Positions 29,222 to 36,639 of a DNA stretch of 40,556 nt are shown in pieces. The stretch comes from a virus, in the IMG/VR virus record IMGVR_UViG_3300018080_000307, positions 1 through 40,556 of that record. One strand, 5' to 3'. Made by a program: the position numbers and the translations under genes. Under the pieces are notes generated by a model. That model was not told the origin of the DNA, did no database searches, and saw only the letters and a list, made by a program, of their open reading frames with translations. The number at the start of each line of letters is the position of its first letter. Within the stretch, counting starts at the first letter, position 1.

Positions 29222-30310
29222 CGGTACCTGTGGCCCATAAGGTAACGCACAGGTAATCTCTCTCACCCACCAGGGAAACATGCTTGCTGTGTCGTCAAAC
29301 AGCATACCGATTATCTCGAAGATTACATCACCTTTTGATGTAACCTCTACGAACTTGGCCTGCCCTGTATCCATTGGTTGTCCGCAGATACCCGGTATTA
29401 CGTGTACTTCCCAGGGATACTTTTCGTAGTTGTATATAATGTCCCAAAGGTAATGCTCTGCTTCTTCATCTTCGAACCAGTGGCGCAAACTTTTATCTGC
29501 TGCGGCTTCCTGGTCAGCATCTCTCCATAATAGGTTAGCTAATGGCTGGTATAAATCATCCAGTCCTATCATGCGCAGTCTTACCCATAAGGAACCGCGT
29601 GCCCAGGATTCTACTTCGTACCAGAACGCTTTACAGGCAACGTCATCACCATAATTACACATAGCAGCTAATACTTCCAATGTAGCGCTTTGTGTTTTGG
29701 GCTCGATAATATTCGGTCTATCGTTAGAAAATCCGCCTCGTTGCGTATGTACTAATTCGTGAATGATGGTGGAATAAATTTGTCTGAGATCCGCATTAGG
29801 TTTCAATAACATGCGCTCATTCAGGTTTACCACGCTGTACCATGTAGCAGCACTTCCTAGAAGGTGAAATGAATTGTCACCCGTGAGAGGGAAAAACGCG
29901 ATCTGGATAGGATAGACAGATTGATTAGGTGGTGCAATCCCTTCGTATTCGTAAAACGGCACCACGTATCTGACAAACTCTGCTAGCCATTCCGAATTTG
30001 TGCGGATCCCCCAAGAACAATAAGGGCAAATTAAATTACCTTTTACATAATCAATACGATAAGGTGCTCTACCAAATCCACCATCATATTCTTTGATAAG
30101 CTCGAAAGGAATAGGATCTCCGGCCCTATTGTGGGCCATGGATGCGATGTACAGATCTCGAAAAACAAGGCTAATGGGAGAACGATCTAGCTTTCCGATA
30201 AATGTCTCATGTTCTATGTAACGCGAAATATCTTTATTGTACGCCAACCCTAAAGAACCAACCGCAATCAGCGCCAAACCAATAACAATACTAAATACCT
30301 TTCTCCTCAT
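29219..30310 (-). CDS. Membrane-anchored or secreted zinc metalloprotease (gluzincin-like)
   Basis: 363 residues. An N-terminal signal-anchor is clear (RRKVFSIVIGLALIAVGSLG). The zinc motif HELVH is at residues 184-188, and a third ligand Glu is likely at 212 in ATLEVLAAM, which fits the gluzincin arrangement. CPYC at 95-98 may be a structural disulfide or metal site. The start overlaps the stop of the trypsin-like protease as TAATG, so the two are made together. Family and topology suggest it acts outside the cytoplasmic membrane, on host surface or virion proteins. Target and regulation are unknown. Such enzymes are rare in phages. Confidence 0.72.
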   Translation of the reverse strand: MRRKVFSIVIGLALIAVGSLGLAYNKDISRYIEHETFIGKLDRSPISLVFRDLYIASMAHNRAGDPIPFELIKEYDGGFGRAPYRIDYVKGNLICPYCSWGIRTNSEWLAEFVRYVVPFYEYEGIAPPNQSVYPIQIAFFPLTGDNSFHLLGSAATWYSVVNLNERMLLKPNADLRQIYSTIIHELVHTQRGGFSNDRPNIIEPKTQSATLEVLAAMCNYGDDVACKAFWYEVESWARGSLWVRLRMIGLDDLYQPLANLLWRDADQEAAADKSLRHWFEDEEAEHYLWDIIYNYEKYPWEVHVIPGICGQPMDTGQAKFVEVTSKGDVIFEIIGMLFDDTASMFPWWVREITCALPYGPQVP

Positions 30311-31101
30311 TAGTTTTCTCCTGTTTCTGCCTGTCGCTTCTCCTCCCTTTCCCTTATCTCCTTACGAAGTTCGAACTCACTCTCTTCGGTAAAGTTGTCG
30401 TCATAGATGAATCGGAATTTCTGGCCTTCAAGAAAGTTATAGATCCGTGTAATGGGAATGGCGTAACTAAGATGTGTGATAGCGTCCGCAGAGAGCCCCA
30501 TGTTGGCAACCGCAATCCTAGCGGGCACACCCAGTAATTCAAAGGTATCTTTCAAAAACATCGCTCCACCAGAGTTACCAAAAATCGAAGGTGCAGTATT
30601 CAGCCAATATTCCCTACGATCAATTTCCTGGCCGAATTGCGATAAAATGCCCTCTGTCTGCACAGGAGCCGCTCCCAGGCCCGCTCCCACGGTGATTACG
30701 CCCATTCCGATGCGTAAATCGCTCTCCCTTTCCCTCGGATAGAGCTTGGCTACAGAAGCCGCAGGCGTAGCAGATCTCAATTTCAATAATGCGAGATCCT
30801 CTTCGGGGTCATATGCTAGGATGTCCGACTGGATTGTCAGACCACCGATTGCCCGGCTTTCGTACTTGTAATCAAAAAGATGTACGTCCACGATCTCGAA
30901 AACGTCCATTTTGCGCTCTTTCTTTAGCAAGGTGGACCATTTCTTTTCAATCTTGATACAGCTACCCACGACGTGATGATTTGTGAGAATGTAAGTCCCA
31001 CCGTCCTTGGAATAAATAACCGTACCGCTACCCCTTGCTGTCCTTGCCTGTACTCTCACACATGGCAAGGCTATTTCTCTGTGACGCTTTTCGAGATCCA
31101 T
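30310..31101 (-). CDS. Trypsin-like serine protease (HtrA/DegP-type catalytic domain)
   Basis: 263 residues, chymotrypsin fold: TNHHVV with catalytic His at about 43, EEDLALLKL with Asp at about 102 and FGNSGGAMF with nucleophile Ser at about 177. It has no PDZ domain and no signal peptide, so it probably acts in the cytoplasm unless exported by another route. The C terminus is a charged helix (EFELRKEIREREEKRQAE). It is translated with the next gene, the metalloprotease (TAATG). Roles could be processing of virion proteins, activation of the partner protease or degradation of host proteins. A separate prohead protease is present, so capsid maturation is not needed from this one. Confidence 0.85.
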   Translation of the reverse strand: MDLEKRHREIALPCVRVQARTARGSGTVIYSKDGGTYILTNHHVVGSCIKIEKKWSTLLKKERKMDVFEIVDVHLFDYKYESRAIGGLTIQSDILAYDPEEDLALLKLRSATPAASVAKLYPRERESDLRIGMGVITVGAGLGAAPVQTEGILSQFGQEIDRREYWLNTAPSIFGNSGGAMFLKDTFELLGVPARIAVANMGLSADAITHLSYAIPITRIYNFLEGQKFRFIYDDNFTEESEFELRKEIREREEKRQAETGEN

Positions 31102-31130
31102 GACAACCTCCTGTAACCAAGCCCAAATAC

Positions 31131-31322
31131 TTATCCAATACCTGTGTTTGTTATCTTGCGTAGAATCAGGTTAATGGCCGCAATAGCCGCAGGTACAAAT
31201 ACCGCTAATTCCGTTGGAACGTCGCCGGTATAGCCGTACTGCGACAGGATGGGTCCAATAACCGCAACGAGAAAGGCCAACACATTGAACCAAACCGTTT
31301 TTGACTCATACCAATTCTTCAT
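31131..31322 (-). CDS. Holin-like membrane protein (63 aa)
   Basis: Typical small holin: KNWYESKTVWFNVLAFLVAV at the start, then two hydrophobic segments (about 10-28 and 38-55) with a short loop (YGYTGDVP) and a basic end (LRKITNTGIG). AAGGAGG precedes the ATG. Holins of this pattern time lysis by letting endolysin reach the wall; here the GH25 lysozyme is far away at 1.75 kb but in the same transcriptional direction. The tiny membrane gene directly upstream could be an antiholin. Confidence 0.75.
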   Translation of the reverse strand: MKNWYESKTVWFNVLAFLVAVIGPILSQYGYTGDVPTELAVFVPAAIAAINLILRKITNTGIG

Positions 31323-31332
31323 GCTTTCCTCC

Positions 31333-31413
31333 TTATAGGATGCTTCCCAAAATAGCGAATATACAAAGTCCTAAAAACATAACTACGTAGTACATAACGA
31401 CAAGATCAGTCAT
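31333..31413 (-). CDS. Tiny membrane peptide (26 aa) upstream of holin
   Basis: Hand-found ORF: MTDLVVMYYVVMFLGLCIFA then ILGSIL, a single hydrophobic helix. The ATG overlaps the stop of the upstream gene by eight bases and it ends ten bases before the holin start, with the holin Shine-Dalgarno just after. Its size and position suggest an antiholin or holin partner; this is inference. Confidence 0.5.
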   Translation of the reverse strand: MTDLVVMYYVVMFLGLCIFAILGSIL

Positions 31414-31615
31414 CAAGTCTCTTTCTTCTATCGGGCTCCTCTCTTTGTCCTTCATTTTCTTTCTCTTTTACGATTTCCCGGGCGAACTCAAGAGCTTTTG
31501 TGGCGGTTTTGAAATAATGTCCCCAGACAATCTGGCCGTTTATCGTGGGCTGGTAAATCTTCTTTCCCCTCGCCCTGTCCTTGTATAAAACATATCCAGG
31601 TACATGTTTACTCAT
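31406..31615 (-). CDS. Hypothetical small protein (69 aa), paralogue of 32456..32671
   Basis: Function not known. It shares with the 32456 gene the layout YQ-x(2)-I-x-G-x-I-x(2)-G, then a helix (ATKALEFAREIVKEKENE) and a charged end. The product is basic (RARGKKIYQPTINGQ). GGAGGG is ten bases before the ATG. It follows a 107-bp intergenic region with regulatory-looking motifs, so it may start a transcription unit including holin and proteases. Confidence 0.55.
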   Translation of the reverse strand: MSKHVPGYVLYKDRARGKKIYQPTINGQIVWGHYFKTATKALEFAREIVKEKENEGQREEPDRRKRLDD

Positions 31616-31722
31616 ACCGTAGCAACCCTCCCGCCCTGCTTATGATGAACGGTATTGTTTCCCTTTTTATACGGTTCTTCCATATATAATATATAAAATG
31701 TACGGCGAAATACAAAGGGGGT
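31616..31722. promoter_or_regulatory. Intergenic region with operator-like motifs, upstream of the lysis/protease unit
   Basis: AT-rich TATATATTATATAT (about 31681-31694), flanked by ACCGTATA, TACCGTTC, TACGGTAT and CCGTACAT, all variants of the (T)ACGGTA motif seen near other promoters. A weak -35 (TTGTAT) and -10 (TATATT) with 16 bp between can be drawn on the minus strand. This suggests regulated expression of genes 31615 to 29219. Confidence 0.4.
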
Positions 31723-31977
31723 TTAATTATTCTTGGGGTAATAATTTATATCGTTCTTGTGGTCTTTTTCGTAGCGGAGTTCTTTTTGGTAATTATTCAC
31801 TAAATAACGAACCCACTTAGGCCAATCTTTAGATGTACCAAAGTCATTCTGACAAGCATTACACAAGAGGAATTTTGTAGCTTTCGGCATACCACAGACA
31901 GCACACCGCTTGACAAGCGGAAAGCCTGGATTCCTCTCATGTATTCTTCTAGCTTGCTCAATTCGATCCTCTAACAT
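31723..31977 (-). CDS. Small zinc-finger protein (84 aa)
   Basis: Starts at the ATG 31975-31977, overlapping the stop of the sigma-like gene by seven bases; a longer frame to 32148 is an antisense-free shadow of that gene in another frame. It contains CAVCG (about 25-29) and CNAC (about 39-42), a likely four-Cys zinc ribbon, in a basic setting (RIHERNPGFPLVKR). The C terminus is Tyr/Lys/Asn-rich. It may be a transcription accessory protein to the sigma-like neighbour. Confidence 0.6.
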   Translation of the reverse strand: MLEDRIEQARRIHERNPGFPLVKRCAVCGMPKATKFLLCNACQNDFGTSKDWPKWVRYLVNNYQKELRYEKDHKNDINYYPKNN

Positions 31978-32192
31978 ACCCCGTTTTTTAGCTGCTTTAA
32001 TGCTCGCTGTATTCTGTACGATATGGCTTGCTGGGTAACTTGATAGTGCAGCGCAATCTCCCATTGCTTGCGCCCCAGTAACCACAGCGCCAATATCTGG
32101 CGATCCTCCTCGGCCAGCCTCTCCATTTCCGTGGCGATATCCAGCCACATTTCCGTTTCAGAAATATCTGTATCCACTATCTCACCAAACAT
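31971..32192 (-). CDS. Sigma-70 region-4-like helix-turn-helix protein
   Basis: 73 residues. From about 25 on it reads MERLAEEDRQILALWLLGRK, then QWEIALHYQVTQQAISYRIQ and RALKQLKN, which matches the region 4 / ECF-type HTH with the recognition helix TQQAISYRIQRAL. It lacks region 2, so it is not a full sigma factor; it may be an activator or a sigma-like late regulator. It lies between the glycan block and the lysis/virion genes, a position where late transcription regulators are found. Confidence 0.7.
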   Translation of the reverse strand: MFGEIVDTDISETEMWLDIATEMERLAEEDRQILALWLLGRKQWEIALHYQVTQQAISYRIQRALKQLKNGVC

Positions 32193-32487
32193 CCTCAGGA
32201 TTGTCAGGTAGATTGTTTGCTATGGCGTCTAAATACCAACCAGCTTTCATATAATCCCAGTCATCTGGCTGACTACTAAACACACGGATCCACCAATCCA
32301 ATACATCAGGCCAAGAATCCCCGTACTTAGTTATATTCCCGCAGGGCTCGACAAATATGACAACGCCAAAACCATTCTCATCTTCTATTAACGAATCGAC
32401 ATAGTCGTAACAGGTATTACGCCCATAATCCCTACGATCTAAGTCACATATTCTGCTAATCGTTTCGTAATCTACTGTTGTTTTCAT
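32182..32487 (-). CDS. Hypothetical protein (101 aa)
   Basis: No family recognised. Acidic and Trp/Tyr/Asp-rich (DRRDYGRNTCYDYVDSLIED, WPDVLDWWIRVFSSQPDDWD). It overlaps the upstream and downstream genes by 32 and 11 bp. No motif for catalysis, membrane or DNA binding is visible. Confidence 0.55.
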   Translation of the reverse strand: MKTTVDYETISRICDLDRRDYGRNTCYDYVDSLIEDENGFGVVIFVEPCGNITKYGDSWPDVLDWWIRVFSSQPDDWDYMKAGWYLDAIANNLPDNPEDVW

Positions 32488-32671
32488 CAGCGTCCTTCTG
32501 TGCCTTCACGTAATCTCTACCGTACTGAATAGCCATCTGTACCGTAGGAAATCCAGAACCGTGAATGATTACCCCATCAATGATAGTCTGGTAGACATAC
32601 TGCCCGCTTGGTGCCCTGAGTGACCGATAGCTGATTACGTAATCATCCCTATCAGTGTTTAGCTTAGTCAT
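32456..32671 (-). CDS. Hypothetical small protein (71 aa), paralogue of 31406..31615
   Basis: The start could be the ATG at 32669-32671, which overlaps the preceding stop by eight bases, or that at 32680. The product has SLRAPSGQYVYQTIIDGVII and a helix (TVQMAIQYGRDYVKAQKDAD). Alignment with the 31406 gene by eye gives shared Tyr-Gln, Ile-x-Gly, Phe-x-Thr and Arg-x-x-Val-Lys, so the two look duplicated. Function unknown. Confidence 0.5.
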   Translation of the reverse strand: MTKLNTDRDDYVISYRSLRAPSGQYVYQTIIDGVIIHGSGFPTVQMAIQYGRDYVKAQKDADENNSRLRND

Positions 32672-32945
32672 ACCGACCATCTTCTAGCCCAATATGATAT
32701 ACGGCATTAAATAAACCGACTAAAATACTAGCATTTTGTACTGGGGTGATCGCTTCTTTTGTAGCGCATATCACCATAGTAGCCGCAATAGTAGCCAACT
32801 TGCCAAATAGCACCTGCTTTTCTGCACCCACTTCCCCCACCCATTCACTGGCCAAATAATCCCATGCTGGCAGCAAATGATCCGCAAACCAACCAGGATA
32901 TTCTTCGGCATTAGCCGGTATTGGTGGAACACTAAAGATATCCAT
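32664..32945 (-). CDS. Hypothetical protein (93 aa)
   Basis: No family recognised. N-terminal VPPIPANAEEYPGWFADHLL, a helical middle (GAEKQVLFGKLATIAATMVI) that is moderately hydrophobic and an end NAVYHIGLEDGRYD. Lies after the sulfotransferase, probably the first of the small-regulator group. Confidence 0.5.
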   Translation of the reverse strand: MDIFSVPPIPANAEEYPGWFADHLLPAWDYLASEWVGEVGAEKQVLFGKLATIAATMVICATKEAITPVQNASILVGLFNAVYHIGLEDGRYD

Positions 32946-32953
32946 TTTTTCTC

Positions 32954-33478
32954 CTAATACCCAAACTCCTTCGGGTCCAACTCCGATAACCAGGTGTTAT
33001 AAAATTTCGCATAGTTTAGCGTATTCGCATCTGGTTCTAATAACCACTTTAGTGGTTCATCGTATCCTATGGCATCCATGAACTCATCCCAGCGATCCAT
33101 GATCTCCTCTACCTTGAAGGTGCAATCTGCTTTTTCCGCCAGAATATTATTCCAGCACCTATAAATATTATCGAAATCATAATACCCGGTATACTCCTTC
33201 AACACCTGCCTTACTCCCATTTCTAAACACGGCCACGATTTCACTACATTATGCGGATGCCTGATAAGGTGTACCATTGGCCCCTGGTTATGCCGGAACC
33301 ATTTATCCCAGTCATAAGGACACCAGGAAACAAGGTTCAGCGTAGCCGGTGCCGGTTCCCTGTTGCTGATGGGGTTTTCGTATTCATGGGTGCAGGGTAT
33401 TCCATTGGTACACAGTAAGCGTGCCGTAAACAGGGTCCCTGAACGCGGGAAGGCAATGATGGTAAAGAATTTATCCAC
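32954..33478 (-). CDS. PAPS-dependent sulfotransferase-like protein
   Basis: Likely moves a sulfate group from PAPS to a hydroxyl or amino group, probably on a glycan. The N terminus has the 5'-phosphosulfate loop signature FFTIIAFPRSGTLFTARLL, and VHLIRHPHNVVKSW at about 68-81 supplies the 3'-phosphate-binding Arg with the typical RxP. The 174 residues are short for the family (usually 250-300), so it may be a minimal form. The start codon is GTG. It is the last gene of the glycan block, after two methyltransferases and an acyltransferase, which suggests it puts a late decoration on the same product. Confidence 0.78.
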   Translation of the reverse strand: MDKFFTIIAFPRSGTLFTARLLCTNGIPCTHEYENPISNREPAPATLNLVSWCPYDWDKWFRHNQGPMVHLIRHPHNVVKSWPCLEMGVRQVLKEYTGYYDFDNIYRCWNNILAEKADCTFKVEEIMDRWDEFMDAIGYDEPLKWLLEPDANTLNYAKFYNTWLSELDPKEFGY

Positions 33479-34046
33479 TAACCCGCTCCAATACTCCCAC
33501 CTTCCCTATCATGAAAAGCCCCGTCCAGTCAGGGTCATCGCAAGCCTCATAGAAAACCCGCCGACACCCAAATTTCGTATGCTGTACGTCATGAAAGATA
33601 ATGTACTGAGCTACTCTATCCTTTAAATTCATCCAATCGGCCATAGCAGGCTCGTAACCATGCGCCCCATCAATGAACGCAGAACCAAACGTAATATTCT
33701 CTAATTCATCAGGTAACGGCGGGTGTTCCTGCTCGTAAATCATCACTGTATCATTCAATCCAAGTAATTCTATATTCCTGAGCGTGTTTTTCCTCAGTTT
33801 TTTATCCACCCCATAAACTATTTCACCTTTTTTTCGTAATGACTTGGCAATTCCGGCCACTATAGCGCTCCCGCCATCCAATACCCCGATCTCAATATGC
33901 GGACCAGGGGTATAATAACAAACACTATAAATAACATTGGCATCAATCTCAGGCATGGTATAAACCGATTCCGGTAACATTCTATCTAATACAAATTCTT
34001 TTATTGGTTTACCATCTTGCATTTGTGTTTCTATAATACGCAGCAT
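33471..34046 (-). CDS. Class I SAM-dependent methyltransferase (paralogue 2)
   Basis: 191 residues. Motif I is HIEIGVLDGGSAIVAGIAKS, with VYGVDKK giving the acidic residue after beta 2, then HPPLPDE and FIDGAHGYEPAMADW and YIIFHDV. It is the Methyltransf_24-like family often found in sugar and lipid modification. It is clearly related to 34569..35144: shared IEIGV..GS..VAG, HPP.P, F...IDG.H.Y...ADW, FHD and AC. TAATG overlap with the acyltransferase. The substrate is unknown; by context a glycan. Confidence 0.75.
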   Translation of the reverse strand: MLRIIETQMQDGKPIKEFVLDRMLPESVYTMPEIDANVIYSVCYYTPGPHIEIGVLDGGSAIVAGIAKSLRKKGEIVYGVDKKLRKNTLRNIELLGLNDTVMIYEQEHPPLPDELENITFGSAFIDGAHGYEPAMADWMNLKDRVAQYIIFHDVQHTKFGCRRVFYEACDDPDWTGLFMIGKVGVLERVSG

Positions 34047-34576
34047 TAAACTCGCTCCAGCGGCTCAGGCTCACTCAGGCGCACATAGCGGTTGGCATCC
34101 TTATCCTTGTCAAGTCTGGCTATAACCATTGCCGGGTTGCCTTCCACCATGGTATAAGATGGTACTACCCTTCCGTTGACCACGGCACCGGCACCGACTA
34201 CGGCATGATGCATTATCCAGCAGTTGTACAAAACCGCATTAGCTCCAATAAAAGCACAGCGTTCAATCATTACCTCTTTAGGAACCCATTTTTTCTCGTA
34301 GCCGTGCTTGTCAAATTTATGACCACTGCTCCATATCGCCACTCCATAAGAAAAGTTCACGGTTTTATGTATTTTTAGATCGCCACGACAATCAAGCGTT
34401 ATGCCCAGCTCTATCAATCGCGAAATACTCCTGCCGCCGTGTATCTCAGGATCATAACGCTCCACGCCCAGAATCAAGCACCGCCCGCAGGAATAATCCC
34501 ACCTTCCCCTAGCGCACTCCTTGTAAATCTCGCCCTCTTTATTCGGAGGATTTGTAATATAATACGGATCACTCAC
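34046..34576 (-). CDS. Hexapeptide-repeat (left-handed beta-helix) acyltransferase
   Basis: 176 residues. Repeats such as VMIERCAFIGANAVLYNCWI and VVGAGAVVNGRVV and the end VEGNPAMVIAR are the LbH coil and the typical (N)PAk(v)I(a)R tail of O-acetyltransferases of the maltose/NodL/WbbJ group. The candidate catalytic His is in WSSGHKFD near 95. The start codon is GTG and overlaps the upstream gene by eight bases. It probably O-acetylates or similarly modifies a sugar of the glycan block; sialic-acid O-acetyltransferases are among its relatives. Confidence 0.8.
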   Translation of the reverse strand: MSDPYYITNPPNKEGEIYKECARGRWDYSCGRCLILGVERYDPEIHGGRSISRLIELGITLDCRGDLKIHKTVNFSYGVAIWSSGHKFDKHGYEKKWVPKEVMIERCAFIGANAVLYNCWIMHHAVVGAGAVVNGRVVPSYTMVEGNPAMVIARLDKDKDANRYVRLSEPEPLERV

Positions 34577-35144
34577 GACTCAATACCACCATATCATCTG
34601 CTTGATCAATTAGATTCCAGGATTCGCAAGCAATTGTAACAACCTGCCTTACAGTACCGTGTCTGCCATAATCATGAAATAATATGTATTTGGTAACGTG
34701 CTCTTTCATAGCTTGCCAGTCTGCCAAACACGCATCATAAGTATGCAGGCCATCTATTAATCCAACGTCAAATTTCTTGTCTTTAATTGCTTCGGGCCAT
34801 GGGGGATGTCTCTGGACATGTAAATGAACTCTGTCTCTGTCAATTCCAAAACGATCTATGTTAGTGATAACGTGATCAACGCTGGGGATCAGTCCAGTAA
34901 CGTCATCTGGTCTACCTGGCTTATTCATCCCGTCAAAGGGATCTATCCCATGTAATTCGCCATCGCAAGCCAGCCCAGCAATTACCAAAGATGACCCGAA
35001 GAAAACACCGATTTCAATGTAGGAATTGCCAAATGAAGCATACTTGTACAATAAATCTACGTCATCCTGTGATGATATTCCCCCATTACGTCCTGCCAAT
35101 TTAATTCCATTGATATGAAATGGGTATTTGATTACAGCCGACAT
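34569..35144 (-). CDS. Class I SAM-dependent methyltransferase (paralogue 1)
   Basis: 191 residues, motif I SYIEIGVFFGSSLVIAGLA, GIDPFDG after beta 2, LIDGLHTYDACLADWQAMK and YILFHDYGRHG. It is related to the 33471..34046 protein over the full length, and the pair flanks the acyltransferase, suggesting tandem duplication with divergence of substrate. AGGA is before the ATG. By context it methylates a sugar or a protein-linked glycan; a role in DNA methylation is not supported (no DPPY/NPPY). Confidence 0.75.
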   Translation of the reverse strand: MSAVIKYPFHINGIKLAGRNGGISSQDDVDLLYKYASFGNSYIEIGVFFGSSLVIAGLACDGELHGIDPFDGMNKPGRPDDVTGLIPSVDHVITNIDRFGIDRDRVHLHVQRHPPWPEAIKDKKFDVGLIDGLHTYDACLADWQAMKEHVTKYILFHDYGRHGTVRQVVTIACESWNLIDQADDMVVLSRE

Positions 35145-35155
35145 TTATCCTCCAA

Positions 35156-35875
35156 TTACAACCAGTTCTCCAAATCGTCTACTTCGAACATCCAGGCCGC
35201 ACTATCAGGTGTCAGGTTTAGAATTTCCCTGTCCGTGTATTTGAAAACCTTTGAAACCTCCTCAAAAACCGGATCTACTTTCTTACGGAAATTCTCATAT
35301 TCGTTATACGGCATGGATACGAACTCTGGTGCTTCTGCGTCTTTGTAGAAATGCCATTGACCTTCTACAAAGCGGTGATCCATTCCAATAATCAATAGCG
35401 GGTTAAACCCAAAATAATGAGCAAATTGGAACATCGCATAGGTTACACACCATCCAGTACCGTGGTTTACAAAGGGCTCGAATTGAAAAACTGTCTCTGC
35501 ACGATTATTGTGGTTTATGTAGTCAATCGTGTACACATTAGGTATGAAATCGAAGAACTGAATAAACCGCCTATTTACGAAATTGTAACCCCCCTGCCCT
35601 GCAACCTCCATCATATATGGAATTCTTGCTAATCTTTCCTGTGGCATCATTAGATGCCCCCTGCCCTCGATGAAATAATAATCTACAATAATCCCATCTT
35701 TCGTATAGATGCTATTACTGCCCATTGTTGGATATTTGTTCAGGAATTCGTCAGGCACATCATCCAAAGATGGCCCGTTACAAATTAGTACACCTGGTTC
35801 GTTTTTATGACTGTCCAGATGTTCCCAGAAAGGAGGCTTTATGAACTCTGTTGCATACTTTTTTAATCGTTCCAT
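35156..35875 (-). CDS. Maf/DUF115- or GT42-like glycosyltransferase (paralogue 2)
   Basis: 239 residues. The N-terminal signature GVLICNGPSLDDVPDEFLNK corresponds to the nucleotide-sugar loop of Maf/MptE-like and GT42 sialyltransferase proteins. A second block GTGWCVTYAMFQFAHYFGFN and LLIIGMDHRF corresponds to the region after the first. It is related to 35863..36639: CNGPSL/ANGPSL, PTMGSNSIY/PSMGMNNIY, FGFN.LLIIGMD/LGFDTVYVVGCD. It overlaps that gene by 13 bp. The likely role is transfer of the CMP-activated sugar made by the nearby NeuB/NeuA-like enzymes. Confidence 0.65.
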   Translation of the reverse strand: MERLKKYATEFIKPPFWEHLDSHKNEPGVLICNGPSLDDVPDEFLNKYPTMGSNSIYTKDGIIVDYYFIEGRGHLMMPQERLARIPYMMEVAGQGGYNFVNRRFIQFFDFIPNVYTIDYINHNNRAETVFQFEPFVNHGTGWCVTYAMFQFAHYFGFNPLLIIGMDHRFVEGQWHFYKDAEAPEFVSMPYNEYENFRKKVDPVFEEVSKVFKYTDREILNLTPDSAAWMFEVDDLENWL

Positions 35876-36639
35876 TCCAACTCCTCAGGTTTGATACAAT
35901 CCAACGGCGTGTTATTGACATCATTCACGTTTATCAGTTGCCTGCCAGCATACTCATAAGCCTCTTTCGCCAGCCCAAGCACGTACCTGGAACCCTGTTC
36001 CGTTACCCGCCGACCGTCCAAGGGTTCGCAACAGAACCGCGGATCGTTGGGATAAAAGTGCATCTTTTCAGGATCTCTGGCGTAATCGTTATCGCAGCCC
36101 ACGACGTAAACAGTATCAAATCCTAAATAGAACATCAATTGGCAGGCAACATAGGTATTCGTGAACCCGATACCAATGCGATCCAGTGGATCAAAGCTAA
36201 ACAACCTCGAATTTACTGCCTTGGCTTTTTTCTTTAGGCTGATGGTGTGGAAAAAGTAGCATTTATCATAATTCATGTAAGGACCCAGAAGCCTATTAAT
36301 AAACATTACCTCCAAATGTGGGAGCATTGGTTTGATGTAAGATAGTTTTTCATCGCTGTTTAGCTGGTCCAGCCCCAAGATACAGTAAAACGTAGGGCAG
36401 AACTTCAACGGTGTATCTGGATACCGAGCAACCTCTTCGTCCGTCATCCCGTAAAGGTAAATGTTATTCATCCCCATAGATGGGTACGCTGTCAAGAAGT
36501 CGAGCGGGATGTCGTTCAAACTGGGACCGTTCGCTATAATGATGCCAGTTTCCCCGGCGTACCTGTCCCGTAAATCAGGTTTACCGACATTGAAGTCTAT
36601 CAGGGCGTTTTTCAATAGTGCGTTAGTCTCGTAGTGCAT
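35863..36639 (-). CDS. Maf/DUF115- or GT42-like glycosyltransferase (paralogue 1)
   Basis: 258 residues from the ATG at 36637-36639, which shares one base with the NeuB-like stop (TAATG); an earlier TTG is less likely. GIIIANGPSLNDIPLDFLTA is the NGPSL loop, GIGFTNTYVACQLMFYLGFD with VYVVGCDNDYARD the second motif. These patterns match GT42 sialyltransferases and the Maf flagellar glycosyltransferases, which use CMP-nonulosonic acids. The tight coupling to the NeuB-like gene supports this. No membrane helix, so a cytoplasmic enzyme. Confidence 0.68.
   Translation of the reverse strand: MHYETNALLKNALIDFNVGKPDLRDRYAGETGIIIANGPSLNDIPLDFLTAYPSMGMNNIYLYGMTDEEVARYPDTPLKFCPTFYCILGLDQLNSDEKLSYIKPMLPHLEVMFINRLLGPYMNYDKCYFFHTISLKKKAKAVNSRLFSFDPLDRIGIGFTNTYVACQLMFYLGFDTVYVVGCDNDYARDPEKMHFYPNDPRFCCEPLDGRRVTEQGSRYVLGLAKEAYEYAGRQLINVNDVNNTPLDCIKPEELEWND

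Noticed and set aside
31131-31413. Spanin pair
   Set aside because: Neither peptide near the holin has a lipobox or periplasmic domain; both are simple membrane helices.
31978-32148. Long frame of the zinc-finger gene up to 32148
   Set aside because: Covers the sigma-like gene in another frame and is Gly/Ala-rich there; the start at 31977 fits the overlap pattern.
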